From Succinivibrio dextrinosolvens (GTDB lineage: Bacteria > Pseudomonadota > Gammaproteobacteria > Enterobacterales > Succinivibrionaceae), in contig NZ_FPAH01000033.1 in NCBI RefSeq assembly GCF_900116345.1, positions 1 to 32,613 on the forward strand: a stretch of 32,613 bases of DNA, read 5' to 3'. Below are positions 8,585 to 16,659 of this stretch, one piece after another. The translations under genes and the position numbers were made by a program. Each line of letters starts with the position of its first letter. Position 1 is the stretch's first letter. The notes under the pieces are model-generated. The model was not told the DNA's origin. It was given only the letters and a program-made list of their open reading frames with translations, and searched no databases.

Positions 8585-9658
8585 TTAAATCTTTTTCATA
8601 ATGAAGTTTGGAACAATCTTGCTGTCTTCCTTTAACTTCAGATGCAGACGATGACCAAGCTCGGTCTTGTCCTGAACGTTAAACAGAGGACTCATGCCCA
8701 TAGCCTTCAGAATCTTATTCATTAAAATAACATTCTTGCCGTTGTTTCTCTTTACATAAAGGAAGCTTTCACCTTCAACCAGAGGATAATCAACAAGAAC
8801 GATAGCCTCTCTTAAGGCAGTTCTTATTTCAGCATAGTCATAGCTTTCTTTTGTTTGCTGTTCCAGCTTGAATCTGATGATCTTCATCATAATAAGTCTT
8901 AAATAGCTGGACATCTGATTAAAGCGTGCGGTCTTGGTAAAGATAAGTTCTTCCTTGCTGATAGAGGTTTCTGAACCAGACATCTGCAGTTTCTCAAGAG
9001 TATCAGTATCAAGCTTTAGACCTGACTGACTCATGGATGAACTTAGGAAGTCCATATCGTATTCAGCAGACAGCTGCTTAACAATGAATCGCAGCATATA
9101 CATAGATTCTTCATTCAGAATATCCTGAGAATTTGCAAGATATTCCTTAAGCTGCTCAGGAGTGTAGTTACAGCCTAAAAAGCCTAGATCCGGACCATAG
9201 ATGAGTTCGCTGTTCTCATCATCGTAACCAAGAATTGAAATAACCAGATTTGCAAGAATTACTTCAGATAAGGAGTATTTCAGTTTTGCATGATATCTTG
9301 ACTGCAGATAGTTCAGACGGTAGTCAAGTTTAAGAATGTCTGACCAAATATGGTTAAAGATAGCGTATGCATAGTTAACCTGAGGGAAGCCGTTCTCAAA
9401 CTTTTTAAGTCTTGAACTTTTAGCCATGGAATTAAGACGGGTAACCACATCTTTCTTGATGGCGCCCTTTAATTCAGCAGACTTGGCTTTAACATCTCTT
9501 TTCAGATTTTCCAGCGCATTAGGATCATCTTTAAGAAGATCATCTAACTTGCCAAGTTTGTTGAGAGTTCTATGGCCGATAGAACCATCGTCCTTTCTGA
9601 AAGACTCAACTAGATATACGTACTGGGTATTGTTTGATTTTTTTATTTGAATGTACAT
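8585..9658 (-). CDS. Transposase-like protein of IS1634/IS4 type lacking the DDE core, first gene of the sctPQR operon
   Basis: The first ~150 residues resemble IS1634-family transposases: MYIQIKKSNNTQYVYLVES, a Gly-rich KLGKLDDLL, then YAYAIFNHIWSDILKLDYRL and LSEVILANLVISIL. The last ~80 resemble the C-terminal tail of such proteins (IRTALREAIVLVDYP, MNKILKAMGMSP). The catalytic middle, with the first Asp, the second Asp and the Glu region, is missing: the protein is 357 residues instead of roughly 550-600, yet the frame is open throughout. The upstream in-frame TTG at 9679 is less likely than ATG at 9658. The gene ends only 21 bases before sctP, with no terminator between. It may be a decayed element or a domesticated DNA-binding protein. 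Its leader position in a T3SS operon makes a regulatory role conceivable, but that is inference. Confidence 0.7.
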   Translation of the reverse strand: MYIQIKKSNNTQYVYLVESFRKDDGSIGHRTLNKLGKLDDLLKDDPNALENLKRDVKAKSAELKGAIKKDVVTRLNSMAKSSRLKKFENGFPQVNYAYAIFNHIWSDILKLDYRLNYLQSRYHAKLKYSLSEVILANLVISILGYDDENSELIYGPDLGFLGCNYTPEQLKEYLANSQDILNEESMYMLRFIVKQLSAEYDMDFLSSSMSQSGLKLDTDTLEKLQMSGSETSISKEELIFTKTARFNQMSSYLRLIMMKIIRFKLEQQTKESYDYAEIRTALREAIVLVDYPLVEGESFLYVKRNNGKNVILMNKILKAMGMSPLFNVQDKTELGHRLHLKLKEDSKIVPNFIMKKI

Positions 9659-9679
9659 TTTTTTAAGCTCAAAATACAA

Positions 9680-10146
9680 ATAATAAACAATTCACTAACG
9701 TTATTATATATAAGAAAAAAAAATTTAGGATTGCTTGATACTACATAGACAAAAAAATTGTCAAAAATCTTCTGATTATTCGGCGTAGTTCTAATTTTTT
9801 GAACTACGGCATTGACCAGAAGCAAGTATTGAATTTGTTTACAAACACAGCTGACAGGCCTAGTTTTTTTTTAACTTCATAAAGACTGATGCTCTGTCAG
9901 AAATATACTTCTGAAAATTAACTTCTACCTTTCACAAAATAATCACTGCTGTTCTTGATAATACTTTTAAGCATAAATCACACTAATGGGAATTGTTATT
10001 GACCTTAATCTCAAAGCTAGAAAAAGTAACTAGAACATCTATAGGTTGAATTCAATAATTAATTGTAGCGTCTGATAAATCTGTTTTATTTCAGCAGAAT
10101 CTACTGACTTGTTTCTGCTGTTCTGCCTACAGAATAAGACTGAAAA
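9680..10146. other. Divergent intergenic region between the sctPQR operon and the second giant gene
   Basis: AT-rich region carrying the 5' regions of two divergent transcription units. It contains a perfect 8-base inverted repeat (CGTAGTTC at 9784-9791, GAACTACG at 9801-9808) around a T-rich 9-base loop, which could be an operator or a remnant of a transposon end. A minus-strand promoter candidate is listed separately. No credible plus-strand sigma-70 promoter for the giant gene could be fixed by eye. No gene is seen here. Confidence 0.5.
9738..9764 (-). promoter_or_regulatory. Candidate promoter of the transposase-like-sctP-sctQ-sctR operon
   Basis: On the minus strand TTGACA (9764-9759, a perfect -35) is followed after 15 bases by TAGTAT (9743-9738). 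Spacing is two bases short of ideal. Transcription would begin near 9731, about 73 bases before the ATG at 9658. Confidence 0.35.
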
Positions 10147-10170
10147 ATGAAACATCTGAGGGATCAGGGT

Positions 10171-13100
10171 ATGAGCGATTTTTCTATTAAAAATAGGATT
10201 GAACCAGGACAAATCCAGACACATAATCAGGATAATCAGAATGTAAAAGTCGATAACAAACCTAAGCCAGATGATAAAACTCTTAATGATGCTCTTTCAT
10301 TAAACCAGAAACTTGATAGCAAAACAGAACAGACAGCAAATATCATCAGCGGAAAAGATCCAAAGGATAGACTAAAAAACCTGATGGATAAGCTTAATTC
10401 CAGCGGTAACTCTGCCGGTATTGAGAAGTTCGATAAGAAATTCTTTCTTTTACATATTAAAAAATCTCTTGTTAATTCGGTATTCAGCAATAAGAATGTA
10501 AATCTGCAGAAGACGCAGATGGAAGCCTCAGAGTGCGACCTGAAGTTTAAAGAAAAATGCCTTGATATTCTCAAGTCTGAAAACAGCTTAAATAACATGG
10601 GCATGTTATACAAGAGCACCACGTCAAATGCGCAGAGAGCCTACCTTGATCTCATATCTGCCTTTATGATGACAGCAGAATTCCAGATCGGGACAGAGGA
10701 AAAGGCTGCAGGAAAATTACCAAATTCAGTTCTGCAGGAAATACAGTGCGCACTGGCAGAGCATATAGCTGAAGGACCAAAAGGCTGTTCAAAGACAGAA
10801 AAGAAGGTTTTGGATATTCTTGATAAGCTACCTGATGATGTAAAAAACAGCTGTGCTGATGACATAAAAAAACTGAAATCTCAAACCAGCGCCATTACTC
10901 AAAACAAACAGCATGCTATGGAGGATATAAAGAAACGCAGTGATGAGCTAAAGAGCTTCCAGAACAATTTAAAAAGCTTTAATCCAGATACATTCAAAGC
11001 AACAGAACTGCGTTTTACACAGAATAACACCAGCCTTGGAGTCTCCCCATACTGCGGAGTCAACTCCTGTGTACATCTTGATGAGGAGACAAGCTCCCAG
11101 TTCAGGGAACTCAAGAACGAACTTGAGCCTAAATTTGATGAGGTTGTAAAACTTCATCAGGACATAGAGTCCTATCTTGCTTCCGCAAATATAAAGGGTA
11201 GCTCTCTTAAGACTCTTGCTGCAAGAGTAGAAAATGAAGCAAACGGCAATACCTTCCTTTTAGACAAGCTTAAAGCTCATTCAAGAAGAGCCTTTGACAG
11301 AATAGGTGCCAGAATTGTAAGTCTGGTGGACAATCCTGTCTCAAATGCAAATCTGGCATCAGAGCTTACAAAAATTGCAGATGAGATTCATAGACATCTG
11401 CTACCGGAGCATGCCAATCCTCTTGCAAAAATCATCAGTCTGAATCTTACCAAACTGCAGATTGGGGTAGACGGTCTTACCGAAACCCCAAATCTTATCG
11501 CCCTTAGAAATCTAATGGGAAAAATCAGCTCAGATCCAAAGCTTCAGAATAACTTCTCTGAACTTATGAATATCCTAGGTCAGGCCCGTTTTGATTTCAA
11601 AGGCTTTGCCCTGCTCTCTGGCAGTCTGTCAGCAGATGACATTAAGAATAATCCAAAGTCTATGGGCGACAAGTCCACGGAGGTTTTAGATAACTTCTGC
11701 AGATGTCTTGATGATCCTGCCCAAGGAAATGCTTTTGTGGATAAGCTTGCATCAGTAAACACTAATGATAAAAGTATTTATACCGCCTTTGCGGCCATGG
11801 GCAGTTATCTGTGCCACAGCTCGGATGAGAAGGTGGTGCAGAAATGTGGCAAATACCTCAATCTGAACCTTGTAAAACAGGCTGCTGCATTAGATTTAAA
11901 ACAGAACAATCTGGATTTAAAAGCTGTTCCGCCTACACCTGAGGAGCTAAAGGCCACCCCTAAACTTTTAGCTGACGAGCAAATCAATCTTGATCTTCAC
12001 AAGATAGTCAACTCCAATATCAAGGATATCGATTCTGCTACCTTAAAGAGAGTTCTTGACAGTGCAGTTGCAGGCAAACTGCCTCATCTTGATGTTGTAT
12101 GGAATACCCTGCTTCACAGTGCCTACCACGCCGAAATGTCAGAAAAACTGGAGAAAGGAGAGATAAATAAGGTTCCTAAGAGAGTCTTCTCAATAAGTAC
12201 TGAAGACTCCTCGCCAATCAAGGAGCTGGTAAAGGAAAATAAATCTACAGGCTACAAAGCCCAACTGGAATTTAAAAACTCCCTTTCTCAGGAAGTTCGT
12301 GACCGAATGGTCACACAGTCCACAGGACTTTTCAGAAAAGAAGAGCAGCAGCAGAATCTTGAAGTCATTACTGAAAAGCTAAATGCCATGAGTAACTACA
12401 ACACAGATATTCTTGAGGCATTGGGCAAAGAGAGTACCAAGGGAAAGATTCAGCTGGCTTTAGATGAAATGAGAAAGGAGCTGACCTTCATAAACTCCTC
12501 TATTATAACCGGAGGCACCCGTCAGTTTGATAACATCAAGACACAGGATGAGCTCCTAAAGGTAGCAATTGACAAAGGTGCGCTACTAGACGGAATCAAC
12601 TCCAAATACAAAGGTATGAGCGAAAAATACGCCAATACAATAAAGGAGAAGAATACAGCACTGCAGAATCCTATTGTCTCAAAGCTTTTAGAAGCACAGG
12701 GACTGCAGCCGGGTGAGAAGCCAAAGGGTCAGGATATAGCAGTAACTCTTATTACCTTAAGAGACAACCTTGTAGATGATATTTCCAAGCTCCCAAAGAA
12801 AGATCTCAAAGAGATGGGCATAAACTCCACAGAGAATCTGAAGTTCAGCCCTGAAGAGAAGGATTTTGCCATCAAACTCAATCAGTACATAGGCAAAAGA
12901 AATCTTATGGAGATCTCTGGTATTAGCATGCCTCCATCGAAGGAATTCTCCGATGATAAAGTCGAGCAATTCTACCAGAAATGCGATGCTGCACTGGCCG
13001 ATCTTACCGAGATAATCTCAAATCAGGGTAAAAGTGTACCTTTAACCAAGACTGCAAAGCTCGCGATCAATAAATATGTTGAGATTACCCTCATGCGTCA

Positions 13101-15543
13101 CGGTGACAGCTATGCCCAGTTTGTTGCCAAGGATGAAGGCGCAAAATATATAAAGGACAAAGGCAATACCTCTGAGAAAACTCTAAAGGAAGCTCAGAAC
13201 CTGACCTTTGAGAAAAGTGTTGAAATAGATTCAAAGCTGCAGAATCTTTTAAACGGCAGTCTTAACAGTGATGATAAGGATCTTAAATCTGTAAAGAATC
13301 TTATTCTTAACAATCTGGCAGTAAACGCTGGACTGAAGAGAAAGAATCTTAATGCCTTCATTAAGGCAACAGATGAAAATCAGAAACTTTCATCTTCAGA
13401 GAAGAAAGAGCTTATAAACAGTCTTAAGCTTCTGAAAATGAATGTGGATACCAATTCTTTTGTATCCTCAGATCCTCGTGACAGCAAACCAACACAGTTC
13501 AGTTCAGATCTCCGAGAACTGGGTAAGGCAGAAGGACAGGATTTTGAGAAGAAGCTGGATGAATTCATAGCAAAACATCTGACAGCAGAGAACACTTCTC
13601 AGGCAGATGCAGTTCTTACCTATGCCACCAGCAGCAGTGATCCTCTGGAGACCACTGTTAATACCCTGAAAACAGCCTTCGGCGAGGACACTAAACTCGA
13701 TAGTGGAGTTCTTAAGAAGGTTACAGATTCATTTACCTCCGACTACAAAAAAAATGTCGGAAGTTTGAGTAAAAAATCTGCCCTTTATGAAAAATCTCAG
13801 AACGAACAGGCTCAGGCTTTAGGCGAAAAGCTTTTGGGAGACCGAAATGTTCGCGCCATTGTAAGACTGGCAGGAAGTTACGCCGCTGCATCTTTAGGCT
13901 ATTCAGGCAGAAACGAAGTTTTTGAGGCCTACAAGAGTGATTCCACAAGCGATGAAGAAAAAGCCCGCATTGAAAATGCAATGAGAAAGGCGCTCATTCA
14001 AAGAGGTGTTGATGCCAACCTTGCAGATATGCTGACCAGAGCGAAGCTGATTGAAGGCAAGAAAGATCACATGATCGCCCGAGGCTGGAGTATTCTTAAA
14101 AACACACTCTTTAGTGTTGTCTCCACAATTCAGTCCCGTGTTATTGATCGCTTTGAAGGAGACTATACAGAAACACAGCGTAGAAACCAGAACTTTGAAA
14201 AATACCTGCCTTGTGTAAAGGAAATGATTAACTCCATTACTCCTGACACTGTCAAATACGTGGACAAGAGCAAGGATATGTCTTTCAAGTTCGATCCGCT
14301 CAAAGCCATTGATACAGTTACAGGCGGAACCCTCACCGAAAACGGAGTGGTATCACTGAATATGAGTCTTTCTCTTCTGAAAAACTCAGGTGTAGTCTTC
14401 AATCGCGACGAGGATGGAAAGCTGTCAATAAGCATCAATACCAATACTCTTGCAGGTGTTGGAGTTGAGGCGAATGTTGATCTGCTTCAGGCAGCCGGAG
14501 CTTCAGCCGAGCTTGGAATTAAGGGAGGATTAGGCAAAGTTCTAAATCTGAAATTCGATTCTGATGACGAGGCGGCGGTATTCGTCTGCAAGATGTTTAC
14601 AGGTCAGCTCAGCAGCAATGATGTCAAACTATCAGAATCAGCCTCAGCCGGTACCAGCGGAACAGTTTCAGGAGGTTTAAATGCTTCTGCAGATATCGGT
14701 AATGTTGCTAAATGGGCTGCATACGGCAAGGAAATTGAAGATAACGCCAAGATAGAAGGAGTAGATCCCGACGAGAAATTCGCCAAGGATCATCCTATTG
14801 CCAATGGAATACTCTCCAATGGAACCTTAGGTAAGGTCGAACTTGAGACTAATCTTGGATACGATACCAAGACCATAGTAGACAACTCAGGCGTCACTAC
14901 GGAGAAACACCGTAAATGGACGATGAACCTCGGCTTTACCGCCTTTGAATTTTCCGACAAGATTAAGAATATAAAAGAAAATACAGTTGATAAGGTTGCA
15001 GATGAGGTTGAGCCTTTAAAAAAGGCCTATGAGGCTGTTGACAAGGTAAATACTGCCATCGGTAATGCTCTGAGTAAACCGGCAGAAGCTCTTGGTATCG
15101 ACTATATCGAGAATTTCCATACGGTACATGTTTCAGATGTCACCGGTGCAATTGATTATGCAACCGACAAAACAGTAAGCAACCGTCTGAAGGATGAGCA
15201 TCTTGATAAACTCAAAGAGGCAGGGCTTTTAAATGATACCCTGTCAGAGAAGCTTAAAGAGGCAAATGAAAACGAGCAGATTCTTAATGTCACATTTGAG
15301 ATGAAATTTAAGGATGATGTTATTGAAAAATTCGCCCACGATCCTAAGGCTCTTGCTAAAGAGGCGGACAAGGTAAAACAGAACTATGAGTTCTCATCCT
15401 TCAGCGTTGAGCTGAAAGGCTCAGAAAACAAGATTGAATATATGGACTGGCTAAAGAAGGTCTCAGGAGGAATGCTCAGCTATTCATCCAAGACTACAGC
15501 TAATGGAAATACTCTTTTAACCATTGTTAAGAATGAACTATAA
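10171..15543 (+). CDS. Second giant probable type III secreted effector, about 1790 aa, paralogue of the protein at 318-5846
   Basis: Not a family I can name. It aligns by eye with the first giant protein over most of its length. Shared landmarks include TTSNAQRAYLDL, VWNTLLHSAYHAEM, DRNVRAIVRLAGSYAAASLG, YLPCVKEMINSITPD, DPLKAIDTVTGGTL, FDSDDEAAVFVCKMFTGQL, IDYATDKTVSNRL and MDWLKKVSGGMLSY near the end. The first ~70 residues are polar and disordered (QIQTHNQDNQN at about 14-24), as in type III secretion signals. The middle is helical, and a Gly/Ala/Ser-rich beta-like section lies near 1400-1530. The ATG at 10171 is preferred over 10147 because GAGGGA stands seven bases before it. No terminator separates it from the transporter genes 48 bases downstream, so they are probably co-transcribed. 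There is no signal peptide or clear transmembrane helix. Pore formation or scaffold roles are speculation. Confidence 0.75.
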   Translation: MSDFSIKNRIEPGQIQTHNQDNQNVKVDNKPKPDDKTLNDALSLNQKLDSKTEQTANIISGKDPKDRLKNLMDKLNSSGNSAGIEKFDKKFFLLHIKKSLVNSVFSNKNVNLQKTQMEASECDLKFKEKCLDILKSENSLNNMGMLYKSTTSNAQRAYLDLISAFMMTAEFQIGTEEKAAGKLPNSVLQEIQCALAEHIAEGPKGCSKTEKKVLDILDKLPDDVKNSCADDIKKLKSQTSAITQNKQHAMEDIKKRSDELKSFQNNLKSFNPDTFKATELRFTQNNTSLGVSPYCGVNSCVHLDEETSSQFRELKNELEPKFDEVVKLHQDIESYLASANIKGSSLKTLAARVENEANGNTFLLDKLKAHSRRAFDRIGARIVSLVDNPVSNANLASELTKIADEIHRHLLPEHANPLAKIISLNLTKLQIGVDGLTETPNLIALRNLMGKISSDPKLQNNFSELMNILGQARFDFKGFALLSGSLSADDIKNNPKSMGDKSTEVLDNFCRCLDDPAQGNAFVDKLASVNTNDKSIYTAFAAMGSYLCHSSDEKVVQKCGKYLNLNLVKQAAALDLKQNNLDLKAVPPTPEELKATPKLLADEQINLDLHKIVNSNIKDIDSATLKRVLDSAVAGKLPHLDVVWNTLLHSAYHAEMSEKLEKGEINKVPKRVFSISTEDSSPIKELVKENKSTGYKAQLEFKNSLSQEVRDRMVTQSTGLFRKEEQQQNLEVITEKLNAMSNYNTDILEALGKESTKGKIQLALDEMRKELTFINSSIITGGTRQFDNIKTQDELLKVAIDKGALLDGINSKYKGMSEKYANTIKEKNTALQNPIVSKLLEAQGLQPGEKPKGQDIAVTLITLRDNLVDDISKLPKKDLKEMGINSTENLKFSPEEKDFAIKLNQYIGKRNLMEISGISMPPSKEFSDDKVEQFYQKCDAALADLTEIISNQGKSVPLTKTAKLAINKYVEITLMRHGDSYAQFVAKDEGAKYIKDKGNTSEKTLKEAQNLTFEKSVEIDSKLQNLLNGSLNSDDKDLKSVKNLILNNLAVNAGLKRKNLNAFIKATDENQKLSSSEKKELINSLKLLKMNVDTNSFVSSDPRDSKPTQFSSDLRELGKAEGQDFEKKLDEFIAKHLTAENTSQADAVLTYATSSSDPLETTVNTLKTAFGEDTKLDSGVLKKVTDSFTSDYKKNVGSLSKKSALYEKSQNEQAQALGEKLLGDRNVRAIVRLAGSYAAASLGYSGRNEVFEAYKSDSTSDEEKARIENAMRKALIQRGVDANLADMLTRAKLIEGKKDHMIARGWSILKNTLFSVVSTIQSRVIDRFEGDYTETQRRNQNFEKYLPCVKEMINSITPDTVKYVDKSKDMSFKFDPLKAIDTVTGGTLTENGVVSLNMSLSLLKNSGVVFNRDEDGKLSISINTNTLAGVGVEANVDLLQAAGASAELGIKGGLGKVLNLKFDSDDEAAVFVCKMFTGQLSSNDVKLSESASAGTSGTVSGGLNASADIGNVAKWAAYGKEIEDNAKIEGVDPDEKFAKDHPIANGILSNGTLGKVELETNLGYDTKTIVDNSGVTTEKHRKWTMNLGFTAFEFSDKIKNIKENTVDKVADEVEPLKKAYEAVDKVNTAIGNALSKPAEALGIDYIENFHTVHVSDVTGAIDYATDKTVSNRLKDEHLDKLKEAGLLNDTLSEKLKEANENEQILNVTFEMKFKDDVIEKFAHDPKALAKEADKVKQNYEFSSFSVELKGSENKIEYMDWLKKVSGGMLSYSSKTTANGNTLLTIVKNEL

Positions 15544-15591
15544 AAGAGAGAAGAAGATTTGATGCTGATTAAGTTAAGGTAAATTGATCCT

Positions 15592-16650
15592 ATGAAAAAA
15601 ATACTGACATTACTTCTGTGTGCAGGTATTCTGGCAGGATGCTCTGATGAGGGTAAAAACGTGCTCAGAGTTGGAGTTGGAGCACCGGGCAGCAGTTATG
15701 AGGCTTATGTTGCTAAACTGAACGAACAGCTTGAAAGCAATCAGAGCACAATCCGATTAAAGCCTGTATATACAAAAAACTCAGGAGCGTCAGTAAGACT
15801 TCTAAACTACGTTCTTCTGGATCTATCCCTGGTTGAGGGGACCGCCTTAGATTCAGCACTTAAAGTCGAGACCGAAGAAAGCTCTGCTGAGACCATCGGC
15901 AGATTTACTGACAAGAACTATAACGTGCTGAATGATGGAGATGAAATCAAGGAAAATTTCGCGACAGTTGCAGATGTATATGACAAAACGCTGCATATTG
16001 TGATCATGGATGATTCTCTTATCGATGAAGTCACTGATATCTACAGCAGTCATCTGGTTATAGGCAGTGATGATACCTATTCTAAGGTAATCTGTGAACA
16101 GGTTCTAAGATCCAACACTGTAAAAAACGATGATGTGAAACTGAATACTGCCTTCGCCAGTGTAGAGGATGCCCTTAACAGGATCAAAGAGAAAAAAGCG
16201 GATATAGCCTTCATCTTTGACAGAGTTCCCTCAGATACACTTCTGAAATTCTCCAAGGAGAACAAGGTTAGGATGCTATCACTTCCAAGAGATAAGATTC
16301 ATGATCTTGTAGCCTCCGATTCCTGTTATTCCCAGAGAGAAATCAGTGCGGATACCTATCCGGATATAGGTATAGACATCAGGACCCTGGATATGGAGGT
16401 CCTGATGATGGCAAGTATCTACCTTGATGATAAAACAGTATCTGAACTCCTAGAAAAAGGTATTATGGGTGATAAGACCTTGAGTCAGGAGGAATATAAA
16501 AAACAGATTCTCCATGCAGGTAAGACATTACATAACGTAGGCTTCCATGAAGGAGCTCATGAATTCTTCAAGGAAAAAGGAATTAACGTTAAGGCCACGG
16601 AAGTTGTCGAATCAATTATTAAGATGAATCTAATCGCCGGACAGGACTAA
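15592..16650 (+). CDS. TAXI-family solute-binding lipoprotein paired with a GltS symporter
   Basis: The 352-residue protein starts with a lipoprotein signal (MKKILTLLLCAGILAGC, lipobox LAGC, lipidated Cys17; Ser at +2). It continues with VLRVGVGAPGSSYEAYVAKL and TKNSGASVRLLN, the TAXI/NMT1-like opening in which a glycine-rich loop and a Gly-x-Ser-Val turn bind a carboxylate ligand. A later segment (ASVEDALNRIKEKKADIAFI) is also typical. TAXI proteins normally deliver substrates such as glutamate or other carboxylates to a TRAP DctM/DctQ membrane unit. No such unit is here; a GltS-family symporter starts nine bases downstream. I infer that this lipoprotein feeds the symporter. Start: ATG at 15592 with a modest AAGGT-like site. 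Confidence 0.82.
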   Translation: MKKILTLLLCAGILAGCSDEGKNVLRVGVGAPGSSYEAYVAKLNEQLESNQSTIRLKPVYTKNSGASVRLLNYVLLDLSLVEGTALDSALKVETEESSAETIGRFTDKNYNVLNDGDEIKENFATVADVYDKTLHIVIMDDSLIDEVTDIYSSHLVIGSDDTYSKVICEQVLRSNTVKNDDVKLNTAFASVEDALNRIKEKKADIAFIFDRVPSDTLLKFSKENKVRMLSLPRDKIHDLVASDSCYSQREISADTYPDIGIDIRTLDMEVLMMASIYLDDKTVSELLEKGIMGDKTLSQEEYKKQILHAGKTLHNVGFHEGAHEFFKEKGINVKATEVVESIIKMNLIAGQD

Positions 16651-16659
16651 GGAATTATT

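Noticed and set aside
9659-9679. Upstream TTG start for the transposase-like gene
   Set aside because: The ATG at 9658 begins the family-typical MYIQIKK; the seven extra residues have no counterpart in the family.
10147-10170. ATG at 10147 as start of the second giant gene
   Set aside because: No ribosome site before it, whereas GAGGGA stands seven bases before the ATG at 10171, which also gives an N-terminus (MSD) similar to that of the first giant (MSE).
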